Of a stretch of 64,000 nt of DNA, positions 10,790 through 21,769 are shown in pieces. The stretch covers positions 15,317,312-15,381,311 of the forward strand of contig NC_042957.1 in assembly GCF_901001165.1 (NCBI RefSeq), in the 5' to 3' direction. Origin of the DNA: Salmo trutta (taxonomy: Eukaryota > Chordata > Actinopteri > Salmoniformes > Salmonidae). The notes beneath the pieces were generated by a model, which ran no database searches, was not told the origin of the DNA, and worked only from the letters and a program-made list of their open reading frames with translations. The position numbers and the translations under genes are program-made. How positions within the stretch are numbered: position 1 is the first letter of the stretch; each line of letters opens with the position of its first letter.

Positions 10790-11575
10790 TTCTGTCCGTT
10801 CACAGTTCAAATTTGGGAACATGGCGGCTCTCAACACCCGATAACAGAAAGAGTTGGCCACTACTATCCAAGAGATTGTTTGTGAGGAAATTACCTCTGC
10901 CATGAACTTGCAATTAAAACAGAAAAATTCATCTCTTGCACTGCTCACTAAAGTGAATACCTACTCAAACTAAAGTGGAAAGTTTGGAGACAGTGGCCAA
11001 TATGACCGAGGGGATCTAAGCTAGAAGGGGATCAATCTCCTAAAAAATAAAAGAGAATCAATCGGAAATCATTCCCATAAATTCAAAGTGCGGGTCACAG
11101 GACTTGAAACTGGTATGGAATCGGGCAACCCAACTTCCTTCAATCTTTTCTATGAACTGTTTGGACAGGAGAAGCTGGATCTCATGCCGCTGATAAACAT
11201 TGGTCCTCTCTAAAATGGATCTCAGTGTATGATTGAACGAATCAACAACTTTGAAGTAAAATGGCATATTATTGCCTCGCAGCTGAATCGGGGGTCCTCT
11301 TCTCTACATCTTACCTATGTAGAGAAGGGGATCAGCATCTACCCAGATCTGAGTGCTGAACTGCTGAAACAGAGGGAGACCTACGACAAAGTGAGATCCC
11401 AGCTACGCAAGCTAACCTGAGATGCGGCTTCATCCACCCGGCAAAACTTATCTTGACCTTCCAGAATACAACATATACATTTTCCACTGCCAAGGAGGCT
11501 CAAGACTTCTTGGAGAATCACATCAAACCCAACACACAAGGGGAAGAGCCGACAGATCTAGGCTAACCCCAATTT
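10790..11575 (+). pseudogene. L1-like ORF1 remnant
   Basis: Fragments in shifting + frames resemble the ORF1 (RNA-binding chaperone) protein of L1/Tx1-type elements. The best stretch is the 63-codon frame at 11229-11420, with IYPDLSAELLKQR followed by YDKVRSQLRKL. A 'fish-style' ORF1 C-terminal region normally carries such a phrase shortly before the stop. Downstream sequence (about 11440-11575) still reads like the end of that ORF in another frame. ORF1 would bind the element RNA in the cytoplasm. Several stops interrupt it upstream. Assignment relies on family resemblance recalled without a search. Confidence 0.6.
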
Positions 11576-11597
11576 GACTGGTTCAATATTCAGGTAT

Positions 11598-11952
11598 TGT
11601 CACGCCCTGGCCATAGAGAGGGTTTTGTTCTCTATTTTGGTTAGGCCAGGGTGTGACTAGGGTGGGCATTCTATGTCCTTTTTTCTATGTTTTGTATTTC
11701 TTTTTTTTGGCCTGGTATGGCTCTCAATCAGGGACAGCTGTACATCGTTGTCGCTGATTGGGAGCCATACTTACGTAGCCTGTTTTTCCTTTGGGTTTTG
11801 TGGGTGGTTAATTTCTGTTTAGTGTTGCTGACCTGACAGAACTGTTTGGCTGTCGGTTTTTGTTTCTTTGTTTATGTGTTCTCAGTACAATAAATACATG
11901 ATGAGCACTCACCACGCTGCGCCTTGGTCTACTCCCTTCGACGGCCGTTACA
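11598..11952 (+). mobile_element. Solo LTR, TSD GGTAT
   Basis: The 355-bp segment runs from TGTCACGCCCTGGCC to GACGGCCGTTACA, flanked by perfect GGTAT duplications (11593-11597 and 11953-11957). It contains a terminal stem-loop (11601-11612 pairing with 11644-11655), a central hairpin (TGGCTCTCAATCAGGGACAG with its partner GCTGATTGGGAGCCATAC), an AATAAA at about 11890 and a GCTGCGCCTTGGTCTACTCC block near the 3' end. It lies between ORF1 and ORF2 of the L1-like element. Confidence 0.93.
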
Positions 11953-12230
11953 GGTATGCTATCCACGCACAATTAAGCAGCCATTGCTGTGATGCTGCCC
12001 TCAGCATACATCTATGATGAGGACACCCCCTCAATTGGGTAAAAGTAACACTATTATTACCATTAATAATAATAAATGCTGGACATTGGAATTAATTTTT
12101 ATTATATTGCCTATGGTCCAGGAAATTTAGACAATGATGACATGGCAATTAATGAACAATGGACAATATATTGAAGTGTCATACAGACTGGGATTGCTTC
12201 CTTGTGGGGCTACAGTGCATTGCATCCCTA

Positions 12231-12813
12231 TCCTCCTGAGACCCAGCAATTCATTTTTCTCCTCTCTAGTGGACATCCATTCTTGGTCCTTATCTCTGAG
12301 GCTGTACAAGCCACTGTATTAAGTCCTATTGTCCCTTCGAGAGGACATTCTGGGCTTTTCAGTGATATCACATGTCTGGGGGTATGACCTTGACAACTTT
12401 ATCTTCCTGGTTCTTAAAAAAATTGGCTGTCGTCAAAATTAGCCCATTTAATGGAAATTTGAAAAGAAGTGTGTAATTATTAATTAAAATGTTTAAATTG
12501 TTTCTAGTAAGTGAATATCTCAGGAATGGCACATTTAGTTGTCAAGACTGTGTAATATTTTTTTCATATTAAAGAGCTATTAAGAGCTAAATATTAAGAG
12601 CTAAATAAGAGCTTATCAAGAAATGTCCTCTGTAGTGGACACCCAGATGCCGCAGCTATGTTTTTCACCCATTGTACCCATTGACTGTAATGTACATTTT
12701 TATGAATTTATGTCCTAATGACCACTACAGAGGACAATTTTGCACTTACAATAAAATATCAATAACATCATTTTTTCAAAAATGTTCTTATTTTTTTCAG
12801 GTCTCAGGATACT
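12231..12813. mobile_element. Candidate non-autonomous DNA element
   Basis: Inverted termini CCTCCTGAGACC (left) and GGTCTCAGGATA (right) share TCCTGAGACC, and CTAT lies just outside each end. The inside repeats the phrase GTGGACA or its complement (near 12270, 12636 and 12720) and has no coding potential. No superfamily can be assigned, because the ends and the target duplication are too short. Confidence 0.45.
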
Positions 12814-12862
12814 ATGGGCTAAACTGTTTAGGATAGATGGCCAGTCCCATATGGGATACCAC

Positions 12863-13229
12863 TGTAAGGGTATAACTGGTGGCAAGGAAGTCAAACGCAG
12901 GAGAGCTGAACTTGGTGAATAGCCGGAGCAGTTTAATATATAAAACTAACGGCATACAAAACAACAAACACATGGGTACAAAACCCGTAGCGCACCAGTA
13001 ACACATAGCACGAGTACTTACAAATAAACAATTCCCGACAAGGACATTGGAGAAACAGAGGGAAAATATACAACATGTAATTAGGGAATTGAAACTAGGT
13101 GTGTGTGAAAACAAGACAAAACAATTGGAACATGAAAAATGGATCGGCGATGGCTAGAAGACCGGTGACGTCGACTGCCGTACACTGCCCGAACAAGGAG
13201 AGGAACCGACTTTGGCAGAAGTCGTGACA
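12863..13229 (-). mobile_element. Solo LTR of a second family, TSD ACCAC
   Basis: The segment starts TGTAAGGG and ends GTCGTGACA, flanked by perfect ACCAC (12858-12862 and 13230-13234). Read on the minus strand it begins TGTCACGACTTCTGCC and ends CCCTTACA. It has no sequence similarity to the LTRs at 3123, 11598 or 32407 beyond the TGTCAC terminus, so it represents another LTR family. Confidence 0.9.
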
Positions 13230-13234
13230 ACCAC

Positions 13235-13757
13235 ACAAGTCCTTATTTATGAAAAAAAAGTATGGCTGTCCCCCTCCGTTGCTACATTTTTCTTCCAGGG
13301 AGGACAGAACTTGGCCGACAGGCCATGATTCATTATTGTGAAGATCTAGAATCTAGATCATAGACTGCATTTCTTTCCATTAACATATCCTTTTAAAAAT
13401 GTTTTTGTATATGGTATAGTATAGAGCATATACATGCTTAACACAAATTGAGGGTACATTATGTTTAGGGTAATTTAGACAGTATTGATAATGATAATGG
13501 ATCCGGAGCTATTACTTCTACAGCCACCCTGTTTGACTGTTTAGGCTTACATTTCTGTTTTTATATTTTGCCAAATTGTTTTCATTTTATTTCATTTTTC
13601 ATTACCCACCCTAATTCATCAAGTCTGCAAATTTAAAGGTTGAATTTAAAGGTGAATGGAAAATGGTTAGGGCTATGGGCCAGGGATGGGGGGTTGGTGA
13701 ATAGGAAAGGGGGTGGGGATAACAATTACAATATTATTAACACATTATTTTTTGTAA
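13235..13757. other. AT-rich sequence upstream of L1-like ORF2
   Basis: Probably the inter-ORF part of the L1-like element plus unassigned sequence. There is no open frame of note. Confidence 0.35.
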
Positions 13758-15228
13758 AACAATGGCTATTCTCTCTTGGAATTTGAAAGGCCTAAACTGT
13801 CCTATTAAACTTTCAGCTGTCTTGAAATCCTAGCAAGAAACCATGTTGATACATTATAGCAATGCTCCAAGAAACACACCTGCACATGCACATAGAATAG
13901 AAACATTTGTACAAATTGGTTGCTTTTTCCATCAGCCCCAAACAAAACTAAAGGTGTAATCATAATGATACATAAGAAACACAAAATTACCATCTTGGGT
14001 AAAGGCGAAGACCAAGAAGGCAGAATCACTTTCCATAAATGTATCCATAATGGAAAGAAAATTGTCTTTATTTTTGTGTACCCTCCAAATTCATACGATC
14101 CTACACTTTTTGATTCTCTGAACAGCATTTTTGTTAGAATGAACTGAATTCCATCTGGTTATTGGGACAGATATTAATGCCATGTTGGACGTGTGGGAAA
14201 AATCTAATAAGACCAACAAAAATCCACACTCAACTAAGTCTCTCCAGCACATACTCTATGATAACAACTTAATTGATGCCTGGCGAGCACATAATCCTAC
14301 AGCAAAAGAGTACAATTTCCACTCACACAGGCATAAATGAAGCTCACGAATCGATTTCAATCAAGAAAACAGAAATTCAACACATGAGCTTGTCTGACCA
14401 CTACGCTTACTACTGCCAACTTCACATTTCAGAATCTCCTAAAAAAGCCACAAGATGACATTTCAACGTTTCATTACAACAAAATCCTACATTCTGTGAT
14501 AAGTTTGAAATGTAACTAAATTAATTCATAATGATCCATACAAATTCAGTCGATGACCCCCTGATTCTATGGTATGCCACCCAAGGTTTTATTATAAATA
14601 AAGCAACTGCATTTGCATCTGGGTTGAATAAATCACAATTAAAGAAGATGTTAACTGTGTTAGAACATTCTCAACAAACACTATTTTCAGACCAGGTAGC
14701 GCCTTCCAAAGTCAAGATAGAACTTTATTTATTTATAAGACAGATAGGAGAATTTGCGAGCCATCGAGTATGACTCTCCATTACTTCCATGATAATTATC
14801 TCCGTCGCTTACTGGCCAACAAGCTACGCAGTAATGATCAATTAGCTGATATAGCAACTATTGAACCCGAAACAGGGGAATTAATATCATAACCCAAATT
14901 AATCAATCAAAGATTGTCCTGGTTCTATAAAGAACTGTACACCTCTGATTGTAAATCAACATAAGCCAGGCTCCTCTTCTCTGAACAGAGGAAGCCACCT
15001 CGCTGGGAGCCCAAATCTCACTCAATGTACTCAAAAGGGCATTGGATATTATGAATAAAGACAAATCACCTGAATGGGATTGTATTCTTTTTAAACATTT
15101 TGGAATCAATTGGGTCCATTATTGCTCGAAATTATTAATACAGCTGTTCACAAAGGTTCATATGGGAGAGATGTGAATATAGCACTAATTAGGTTTAAAA
15201 AAAAGAAAAAGTAAGGATACCATCCAGT
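13758..15228 (+). pseudogene. L1-like ORF2, endonuclease and N-terminal RT region, broken
   Basis: The frame opens with MAILSWNLKGLNCPIKL, a typical start of an L1-type apurinic endonuclease (the S-W-N segment precedes the first catalytic Asn). A QETH phrase follows (about 13872). KTKGVIIMIHKKHKI, then IVFIFVYPPN and a SDHYAYY segment (14391-14412, the catalytic SDH) continue the domain. Further blocks (LEHSQQTLF; LSWFYKELYTSD) match the linker before the RT. At least eight stops or frameshifts interrupt it. The protein would nick target DNA and prime reverse transcription in the nucleus. It is cut at 15228 by an LTR element. Confidence 0.7.
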
Positions 15229-15528
15229 TGTCATGATTAACGTAAGGAGTGGACCAAAACGCAGCGGGAAAATGTATACTCATCTTCTTTTTATATTTGA
15301 AGAAGGAAAAACAAAATAAACACGTATACAAAAACAAACGACTCCAAACAGTCCCGTCAGGTGCAACAAACACTAAACCAGGAAATAGACATACTAGAAC
15401 TAACATAGAAATAGACTAACAAGAACATAACCCAACAAACCCCGAAACACTCTAAACAAACACACCCCTGCCACATCCTGACCAAACTACAATAACAAAT
15501 AACCCCTTATACTGGTCAGGACGTGACA
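15229..15528 (-). repeat. 3' LTR of the minus-strand proline-rich element
   Basis: 300 bp with TG...CA ends. The terminal stem-loop pairs 15472-15483 with 15514-15525. It shares the AACAAACCCCGAAACACTCT block with the 5' LTR. Confidence 0.85.
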
Positions 15529-15682
15529 GTACCCCCCAAAAGGTGCAGACCCCGGATGCACCTTAAACAAAAACACAAAAATAAACCCAAAACAAAAGTA
15601 ATCCCAAACTAAAGGGAGGGAAGGGAGGGTGGCCACCGTCACCGACAGTTCTTGTGCTACACCCCCCCTCCCCAACCTCCTA

Positions 15683-16504
15683 CTACGGAGGTGGCTCAGG
15701 CTCCGGCCTTACTCCACAACCTAACCTGTCCACCCCCGCTAACTGGTTATTATATATTACTCCTCCCGAAGTCTCTGGACTAAGGCGCATCGCTAAAGAC
15801 CTCGGGCTGATGCGCGTCGCTGGAGACCTCGGACTGGCGGGCAACTCTGGGAGCTCCGGACTGAAGGGCGACTCTAGCTGCGCCAGTTCCGGACTGTAGG
15901 GCGACTCTCTCGGTTCCGGACTGTAGGCCGATTCTCTCGGTTCCAGACTGTAGGCCGTCTCTCTCGGTTCCGGACTGTAGGCAGTCTCTCTCGGTTCCGG
16001 ACTGTAGGCCGTCGCCGGAAGCTCTGGACGGGGAACTGTCGCCGGAAGCTCTGGACGGGGTACTGTCGTCGGAAGCTCTGGACGGGGTACTGTCGCCGGA
16101 AGCTCTGGATGGGGTACTGTCGCCGGAAGCTCTGGACGGGGTACTGTTGTTGGAAGCTCTGGACGGGGACTGCGCACTGAAAGCCTGATGCGTGGGGCTG
16201 GCTTTGGAGACGCCAGACTATTTACACGTACCACAGGGCTAGTGTGAGGAGCAGGAGCAGGACGTACTGGACTGGGCTGACGTACTGGAGGCCTGGTGCG
16301 TGGGGCTGGTACTGGAGGTACCAGACTGGGGACACGCACCCCAAGGCTAGTGCGAGAAGTGGGAACAGGACGTACTGGACTGGGCTGACGCACTGGAGGC
16401 CTGGTGCGTGGTGCTGGCTTTGGAGACGCCAGACTGGAAACACGCACCTCAAGGCTAGAGCGACGTACTGGACCATGAGTAGGCACCGGCGGTCTGGAGT
16501 GCAC
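15683..16504 (-). CDS. Proline-rich repeat ORF of LTR element (273 codons)
   Basis: A minus-strand open frame of 273 codons. Near its start are two copies of a 36-residue unit built on PVRPVPTSRTSLGVRV and PVPAPRTRPPVRQPS. These are followed by a run of 9-residue units (ELPATVPRP type, then SPEPRETAY type) encoded by 27-bp repeats. Composition is Pro/Arg/Ser, with no membrane segment or catalytic motif. A relative with the same unit order lies at 47266-48096. The open frame is interrupted from the upstream half at 16505-16508. It may be a nucleic-acid-binding, gag-like protein, but that is inference. Its function is unknown. Confidence 0.6.
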   Translation of the reverse strand: MHSRPPVPTHGPVRRSSLEVRVSSLASPKPAPRTRPPVRQPSPVRPVPTSRTSLGVRVPSLVPPVPAPRTRPPVRQPSPVRPAPAPHTSPVVRVNSLASPKPAPRIRLSVRSPRPELPTTVPRPELPATVPHPELPATVPRPELPTTVPRPELPATVPRPELPATAYSPEPRETAYSPEPRETAYSLEPRESAYSPEPRESPYSPELAQLESPFSPELPELPASPRSPATRISPRSLAMRLSPETSGGVIYNNQLAGVDRLGCGVRPEPEPPP

Positions 16505-16507
16505 CGC

Positions 16508-17081
16508 CTACACAACCCATCCTGGCTGGATGGTAACAGTAGCCCTGCACGAGCGGAGTGCTGGTACATGGCGAACTGGGCTGTGCGGAGGCTTGATGGC
16601 TGCCGTGCGTAGAGCAGGCGTAGGGTAGCCTGGGCCTAGGAGGCACACTGGTGGCCAGATGTGCTGTGCAGGCATACTCCTACCCGACTGGATGCCCACT
16701 CTAGCACGGCACTTGCGAGGAGCTGGGATCGCTCGCACCGGACTGTGCGTGCGCATGGGCGAGATCGTGCGCACTTCCGCATACACCGGTGCTCTCACTG
16801 CCAAACGCTCCCCATAATAAACACGGGAAGTTGGCTTAGGGCTTACCCTAGGCCCAGCCAAACTACCCGCTGCCTCTCGCACTTGCCCCTCGGTGCGTAT
16901 AATGCCTCATAATAGCGCCACTCCACCTTGGCTGCCTCCAGCTCCTCCTTAGGGCGCCGGTACTCCCCAGCCTGGTGCCAAGGTCTTGCCCCATCCAGAA
17001 TCTCTTCCCATGTCCATGACTCCACAGAGCTCTGCTGCTGCTCCTTCCTCCGCTGCTTGGTCCGTTTGTGGTGGGTAGTTC
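16508..17081 (-). pseudogene. Upstream half of the proline-rich element ORF
   Basis: A 114-codon frame (16843-17187) begins inside the LTR and carries the module KRTKQRRKEQQQ, then WTWEEILDGARPW and RRPKEELEAAKVEW. A second frame (16508-16882) continues with VSPKPTSRVYYGERLAVRAP. The corresponding parts at 47004-47312 read LTWEEVMAGDKTLPW and then KPTPRAYRKQPVTGQAP. So a short charged module followed by a Pro/Arg region is shared. Frame breaks separate the pieces in this copy. Confidence 0.55.
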
Positions 17082-17230
17082 TGTCACGGGCGTCGTATTG
17101 ATTAGACCAAAATGCAGCGGGAAAATGTATAGGCCAACAAACCCCGAAACACTCTAAACAAACACACCACTGCCACGTCCTGACCAAACTACAATAACAA
17201 ATAACCTCTTATACTGGTCAGGATGTGACA
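17082..17230 (-). repeat. 5' LTR (internally deleted)
   Basis: 149 bp, TG...CA. It keeps both ends of the 300-bp partner LTR but lacks about 150 bp of the middle, joining at GGGAAAATGTATAGGCCAAC. The stem-loop arms are 17174-17185 and 17216-17227. Confidence 0.8.
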
Positions 17231-17964
17231 TCAGTATTCTCACCTCCTGTCTTTGATAATTATAGATATTTAACTGTTTTCCAAAATGCTGTCGTTCCGA
17301 CTCAAGACTTACTTACCCAAATTGGTCCATACGGACCAAAGCGGGTTTGTTAAAAAGCATTTATCCTCGGATAACCTCCGTCAACTATTACATATCTTAG
17401 ATGCTTCATCCGAAACAAAAGCTCCTTGGGTAGTTCTATATCTCGATGCAGAAAAAGCTTTTGATAGAGTAGAATGGTTATATCGCTGGTTCGTCTTGGA
17501 ACATATGGGAATTGGCTCTAATTGCATTAATTTGATTAAAATACTATATGCCAATCCCTCAGCCATAGTTATAACAGGCAATATCTGCTCTGCTACATTC
17601 AGAATCACTAGAAGCAGCAGACAAAGTGATCCAATTTCACCTTTGCTATTCTTATTACACATGGAACTCCTGGCCCAGGCAATTTGTCAATCAAAGGCAA
17701 TAACATCAATTTAACAAAAATCTACTGATCACTTTATCTCATTATACGCAGACAACATTTTACTACATCTAGACAATGTATCTCAGTCACTCCCAAATGC
17801 ATTGAAGATCATTGATGAATTCAGCTTCATCTCAAGCTATAAAATGCATCTAACCAAATAAGGCCTACTGCCTCTCAAGACCCTGATGGAGCACTCCATC
17901 TCTACTTATGGAATCCCAATCATTTCACATTTTAAATATTTGGGAGTAGATATATTTTGTTAAC
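17231..17964 (+). pseudogene. L1-like ORF2 reverse transcriptase fragment
   Basis: The frame from 17286 reads TDQSGFVKKHLSSDNLR, then VLYLDAEKAFDRVEW (RT motif with the first catalytic Asp), and SRQSDPISPLLF where functional L1-type enzymes normally have a QG pair. It then continues past a stop (17713) to SLYADNILLHL, where the second Asp of the YADD box is replaced by Asn. FKYLGVDIF ends the fragment. It is therefore inactive by both frame and active-site changes. It continues directly from the sequence before 15229 once the LTR element is removed. Confidence 0.8.
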
Positions 17965-18680
17965 ACATTTACTAAGAGGGTAGTGCTTAGCTATTAACCA
18001 GAATGTTGGTTATTTTTCATTTTTTAAACAATTAATTGACCGAAGTCAATTCAATTATTAGAATTCTATTTTGTTCAGTTTTTTTCTGTGAGCATGATGC
18101 TCAGTTTCTGTAGGGAACAATCCGATCAAGCCTGAACTGTGTGATGTAGTAGGGAGTTGTAGTTTCCAACAGGCCAATATTCTACATAGTTTAACGCAGA
18201 ACATTTCATAATCAACTACAATGACCATAATTCATTGCACATCCACTAACTTGTCCGCTCTGTGTGGAGCAGACAGTGAGACCTTGTTGACAGACAGAGA
18301 TGGAGAGAAGAGAGAATGAGCAAGAGGGATAAAAAGAAGTTGCTTTGCGAGGTATCTCTACCTAAAAAATACATGATCTAAGTGACTGATAATTGGTAGT
18401 CATAAAAGTATGCCTTATTTACTTTGAAGAACTACTAAAATCATGATTTTGTCAGACAGCATAGGCAGCAGCTCTACAGAGATAAGATGATGACTTGGAA
18501 TGAAATAATAAAGTAATCAAATCAAACAAATATTTTATTAACGCAATGTAATGTGAATAGATGATTGTTAATAAGTGATAAGCAGTAATGGGCAGTCACT
18601 ACCATCATGGGACTTTTATTAATTGTTTTATTCTTTGATGTTACAGCATTCAACCCAGATAATGCACAGTGCATTTAAAA
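17965..18680. other. Unassigned insert inside the L1-like element
   Basis: AT-rich DNA that is neither L1-like nor part of the piggyBac-like element. It starts right after the RT fragment at TTGTTAACACATTTACTAAG. Together with 20543-20647 it probably represents an older insertion into which the piggyBac-like element jumped. No termini could be defined. Confidence 0.4.
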
Positions 18681-20538
18681 CCTGTTGGGGATAGGGGGCA
18701 GTATTTGCACGGCCGGATAAAAAACGTACCCGATTTAATCTGGTTACTACTCCTGCCCAGTAACTAGAATAAGCATATAATTATTGGCTTTGGATAGAAA
18801 AAAAACTAAAGTTTCTAAAACTGTTTGAATGGTGTCTGTGAGTATAACAGAACTCATATGGCAGGCAAAAACCTGAGAAGATTCTGAACAGGAAGTGGCC
18901 TGTCTGACAAGTTCTTGTTAATCTTGGCTCTTTTTATTGAACAGTGTGGTTAGATTAACCTCTCTGGGCTAGGTGGGACGCTTGCTCCCGTGGCGCGTTA
19001 TTCAAATGCCTTAGAAATGCTATTACTTCAATTTCTCAAACATATGACTATTTTACAGCATTTTAAAGACAAGACTCTCGTTAATCTAACCACACTGTCC
19101 GATTTCAAAAAGGCTTTACAACGAAAGCAAAACATTAGATTAGGTCAGCAGAGTACCCAGCCAGAAATAATCAGACACCCATTTTTCAAGCTAGCATATA
19201 ATGTCACATAAACCCAAACCACAGCTAAATGCAGCACTCACCTTTGATGATCTTCATCAGATGACAATCTTAGGACATTATGTTATACAATACATGCATG
19301 TCTGTTCAATCAAGTTCATATTTATATCAAAAAACAGCTTTTTACATTAGCAGGTGACTAGCATGTGACTAGCATTCCCACCGAACACTTCCGGTGAATT
19401 TACTAAATTACTCACGATAAACGTTCACAAAAAACATAACAATTATTTTAAGAATTATAGATACAGAACTCCTCTATGCACTCGATATGTCCGATTTTAA
19501 AATAGCTTTTCGGTGAAAGCACATTTTGCAATATTCTAAGTAGATAGCCCGGCATCACAGGGCTAGCTATTTAGACACCCAGCAAGTTTAGCATTCACCA
19601 AAGTCAGATTTACTATAAGAAAAATGTTATTACCTTTGCTGTCTTCGTCAGAATGCACTCCCAGGACTTCTACTTCAATAACAAATGTTGGTTTGGTCCC
19701 AAATAATCCATTGTTATATCCAAATAGCGGCGTTTTGTTCGTGCGTTCAAGACACTATCCGAAAGGGTAAATAAGGGTTACGAGCATGGCGCATTTCGTG
19801 ACAAAAAAAATCTAAATATTCCATTACCGTACTTCGAAGCATGTCAACCGCTGTTTAAAATCTATTTTTATGCCACTTTTCTCGTAAAAAAGCGATAATA
19901 TTCCGACCGGCAAAGCCTGTTTACATTCAACGAGAGAGAAAGTAAAAGCATGGGATCCCCTCGTGCACGAGCCTTAGTCTGATGGCCCTCTGATCGGCCA
20001 CTTTCCAAACGCGATAATGTGTTTCAGCCTGGGGCTGCCTCGATATCATTCAGCTTTTTCCCGGGTTCTGAGAGCCTATGGGAGCCGTAGGAAGTGTCAC
20101 GTTACAGCAAAGATCCTCAATCTTCAATAAAAAGAGCCAAGATTAACAAGAACTTGTCAGACAGGCCACTTCCTGTTCAGAATCTTCTCAGGTTTTTGCC
20201 TGCCATATGAGTTCTGTTATACTCACAGACACCATTCAAACAGTTTTAGAAACTTTAGTTTTTTTTCTATCCAAAGCCAATAATTATATGCATATTCTAG
20301 TTACTGGGCAGGAGTAGTAACCAGATTAAATCGGGTACGTTTTTTATCCGGCCGTGTAAATACTGCCCCCTAGCCCTAACAGGTTAACGAGAGTCTTGTC
20401 TTTAAAATGGTGTAAAATAGTCATATGTTTGAGAAATTGAAGTAATAGCATTTCTAAGGTATTTTGAATATCGCGCCACGGGATTCCACTGGCTGTTGAC
20501 TAGGGTGGGATGCAAACGTCCCACCTAGCCCAGAGAGG
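18681..20538 (-). mobile_element. Outer piggyBac-like non-autonomous element (host of a nested copy)
   Basis: The left end CCTGTTGGGGATAGGGGGCA is the complement of the right end of the family, and the right end GTCCCACCTAGCCCAGAGAG is the complement of its left end, so this copy is in minus orientation. TTAA follows the right end (20539-20542), and TTAAAA precedes the left end. A large internal deletion joins TTTTTATTGAA to CAGTGTGG at about 18941. A second copy in plus orientation is inserted at the TTAA of GTTAGATTAACGAGAG. No transposase is present, so it depends on an enzyme from elsewhere. Confidence 0.8.
18959..20383 (+). mobile_element. Inner piggyBac-like non-autonomous element, TTAA-flanked
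   Basis: A 1425-bp copy with ends CCTCTCTGGGCTAGGTGGGA and TGCCCCCTAGCCCTAACAGG. It is flanked by TTAA on both sides (18955-18958 and 20384-20387), the target duplication characteristic of piggyBac transposases. It is similar along its length to the copy at 39553-40995. The 73-codon frame at 18990-19211 recurs in the other copy but has no recognisable domain, so I treat it as non-coding. Confidence 0.85.
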
Positions 20539-20647
20539 TTAAGGTAAAAACTGAAATAAAAAAACGTGATTCTTTTTTAATAATCTAACTGAAAACTAAC
20601 TGACCTCAGCAGCTCTAATCACTCAGCACTATAAGAGGGAAAGACGT

Positions 20648-21440
20648 ACATGTAAAAGGACTATCCGTACCAGCATATAAATTGTATTTCCAGGCAATAG
20701 CATTTCAGCCCATCTTAAATTGGTTTAGATATGATTCGTCTGCCACCTGGCTGAGTATAGCGAGAAATATGGTGTTTCCTATTGAGGTGTTCTTAAACAA
20801 TGTAAATTACACTTTGGTCCAATTATTGCTCCAACAATTTCTATTTAATACAAAAATGAAAAAACGATATAACTTGGAATCAAAATGGCATGCCCATATA
20901 TTTCACAATAATGCCTTGCGATATGGAGGGCAGATTGTGGCATCCCTCCCTATGGTCCAAATGTGGAATCAGCACACTTACTGATGGACAGTAAAAGTGT
21001 GAGAAGTTTCCAAGATTTCAAAAACACATACACATTACCAGGCAACTCATTTACTCTATGCTGACCTATGGAGTCCCTTGGGAAACTCAACTATCGAACC
21101 ACCTAACGATGGGATTTATGAACAAACTAACTGGCCCCCCGAAAGGACTGATCTCTGAAATATATAAACATCATTTGGAAAGCTTATATTCTGAGCTAGC
21201 CAGTAAAAAAGTATGGTCCACAGATCTAATTGAATTTGAACAACCCATTAACTGGAACAGAACATGGGAAAATATGACCTTGCCATCCCATAATCCGAAC
21301 CATCAATTTATACATTTTAAGTTTGTTCACAGACTGAATTTATAACCAAGGAAATGTTTTACAATGAAATTGGCCCCAACTCTTAACTGTTCATTGTGTC
21401 CCCTAAATCAGGTAGGCAAATTCCTTCATATGATGTGTTA
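20648..21440 (+). pseudogene. L1-like ORF2 C-terminal region
   Basis: The frame resumes as LYFQAIAFQPILNWFRYDSS with the helical Trp/Phe-rich texture of L1 ORF2 after the RT. It then moves through other frames to WNRTWENMTLPSHNPNHQF and a Cys-rich end (NCSLCPLNQVGKFLHMM), matching the C-terminal zinc-knuckle region of L1 proteins. Stops at 20984 and 21345 and several frameshifts break it. A stretch of ORF2 between FKYLG and this part is missing. The right end enters an inverted duplication. Confidence 0.65.
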
Positions 21441-21579
21441 AACCTGATTTAGGGGACACAATGAACATTTAGGAGTTGGGGCAAATTTCATTGTAAAACA
21501 TTTCCTTGGTGTTAAATTCAGACTGTGAACAAACTTAAAATGTATAAATTGATGGTTCAGATTATGGGATGGCAAAGTC
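21276..21579. repeat. Inverted duplication of the L1 C-terminal end
   Basis: 21276-21412 is repeated in reverse complement at 21443-21579 with few changes, separated by about 30 bp. Both strands therefore encode SHNPNHQFIHFKFVH or SHNLNHQFIHFKFVH followed by a CSLCPLNQV end. The palindrome ends inside the L1 coding region and is not part of a normal element. Confidence 0.88.
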
Positions 21580-21769
21580 ATATGAAGGAATGCAGTTAAA
21601 TGCTTCTGGGGCAAAGTTACAAAATACATTTTGAAGTGCATGAATTTTTAGATTTAATGCTTTGCATCTGTTAAGTTACTTAACGATGATAGCCCCTTCA
21701 ATCAGAGATGATTACTGTTGGCAGGCAGCACTGCTGCGAATGTTGGCTCACACTCTTCCATTTAACCAG

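Larger units (their letters stand above)
15229..17230 (-). mobile_element. Non-autonomous LTR retrotransposon with proline-rich ORF
   Basis: On the minus strand the 5' LTR is 17082-17230 (shortened internally) and the 3' LTR is 15229-15528. A purine tract (minus-strand TTTTGGGGGGTAC) lies right inside the 3' LTR. The flanks CCAGT (15224-15228) and TCAGT (17231-17235) match at 4 of 5 bases, as expected for an aged target duplication. The insert splits the L1-like RT domain. The internal region holds a conserved N-terminal module and a proline-rich repeat ORF but no protease, RT, RNase H or integrase, so it must have moved using enzymes supplied by another element. The element at 46692-48719 has the same plan. 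Confidence 0.85.

Noticed and set aside
15683..16504. Host extensin-like or collagen-like gene
   Set aside because: The frame lies between two LTRs with a target duplication, and a relative with the same plan lies at 47266-48096 inside another LTR element. It is a mobile-element ORF.
18990..19211. 73-codon frame shared by two piggyBac-like copies (also 39443-39823) as a conserved protein
   Set aside because: The sharing follows from copies of the same non-autonomous element. The second frame starts outside the element, and no transposase motif is present.
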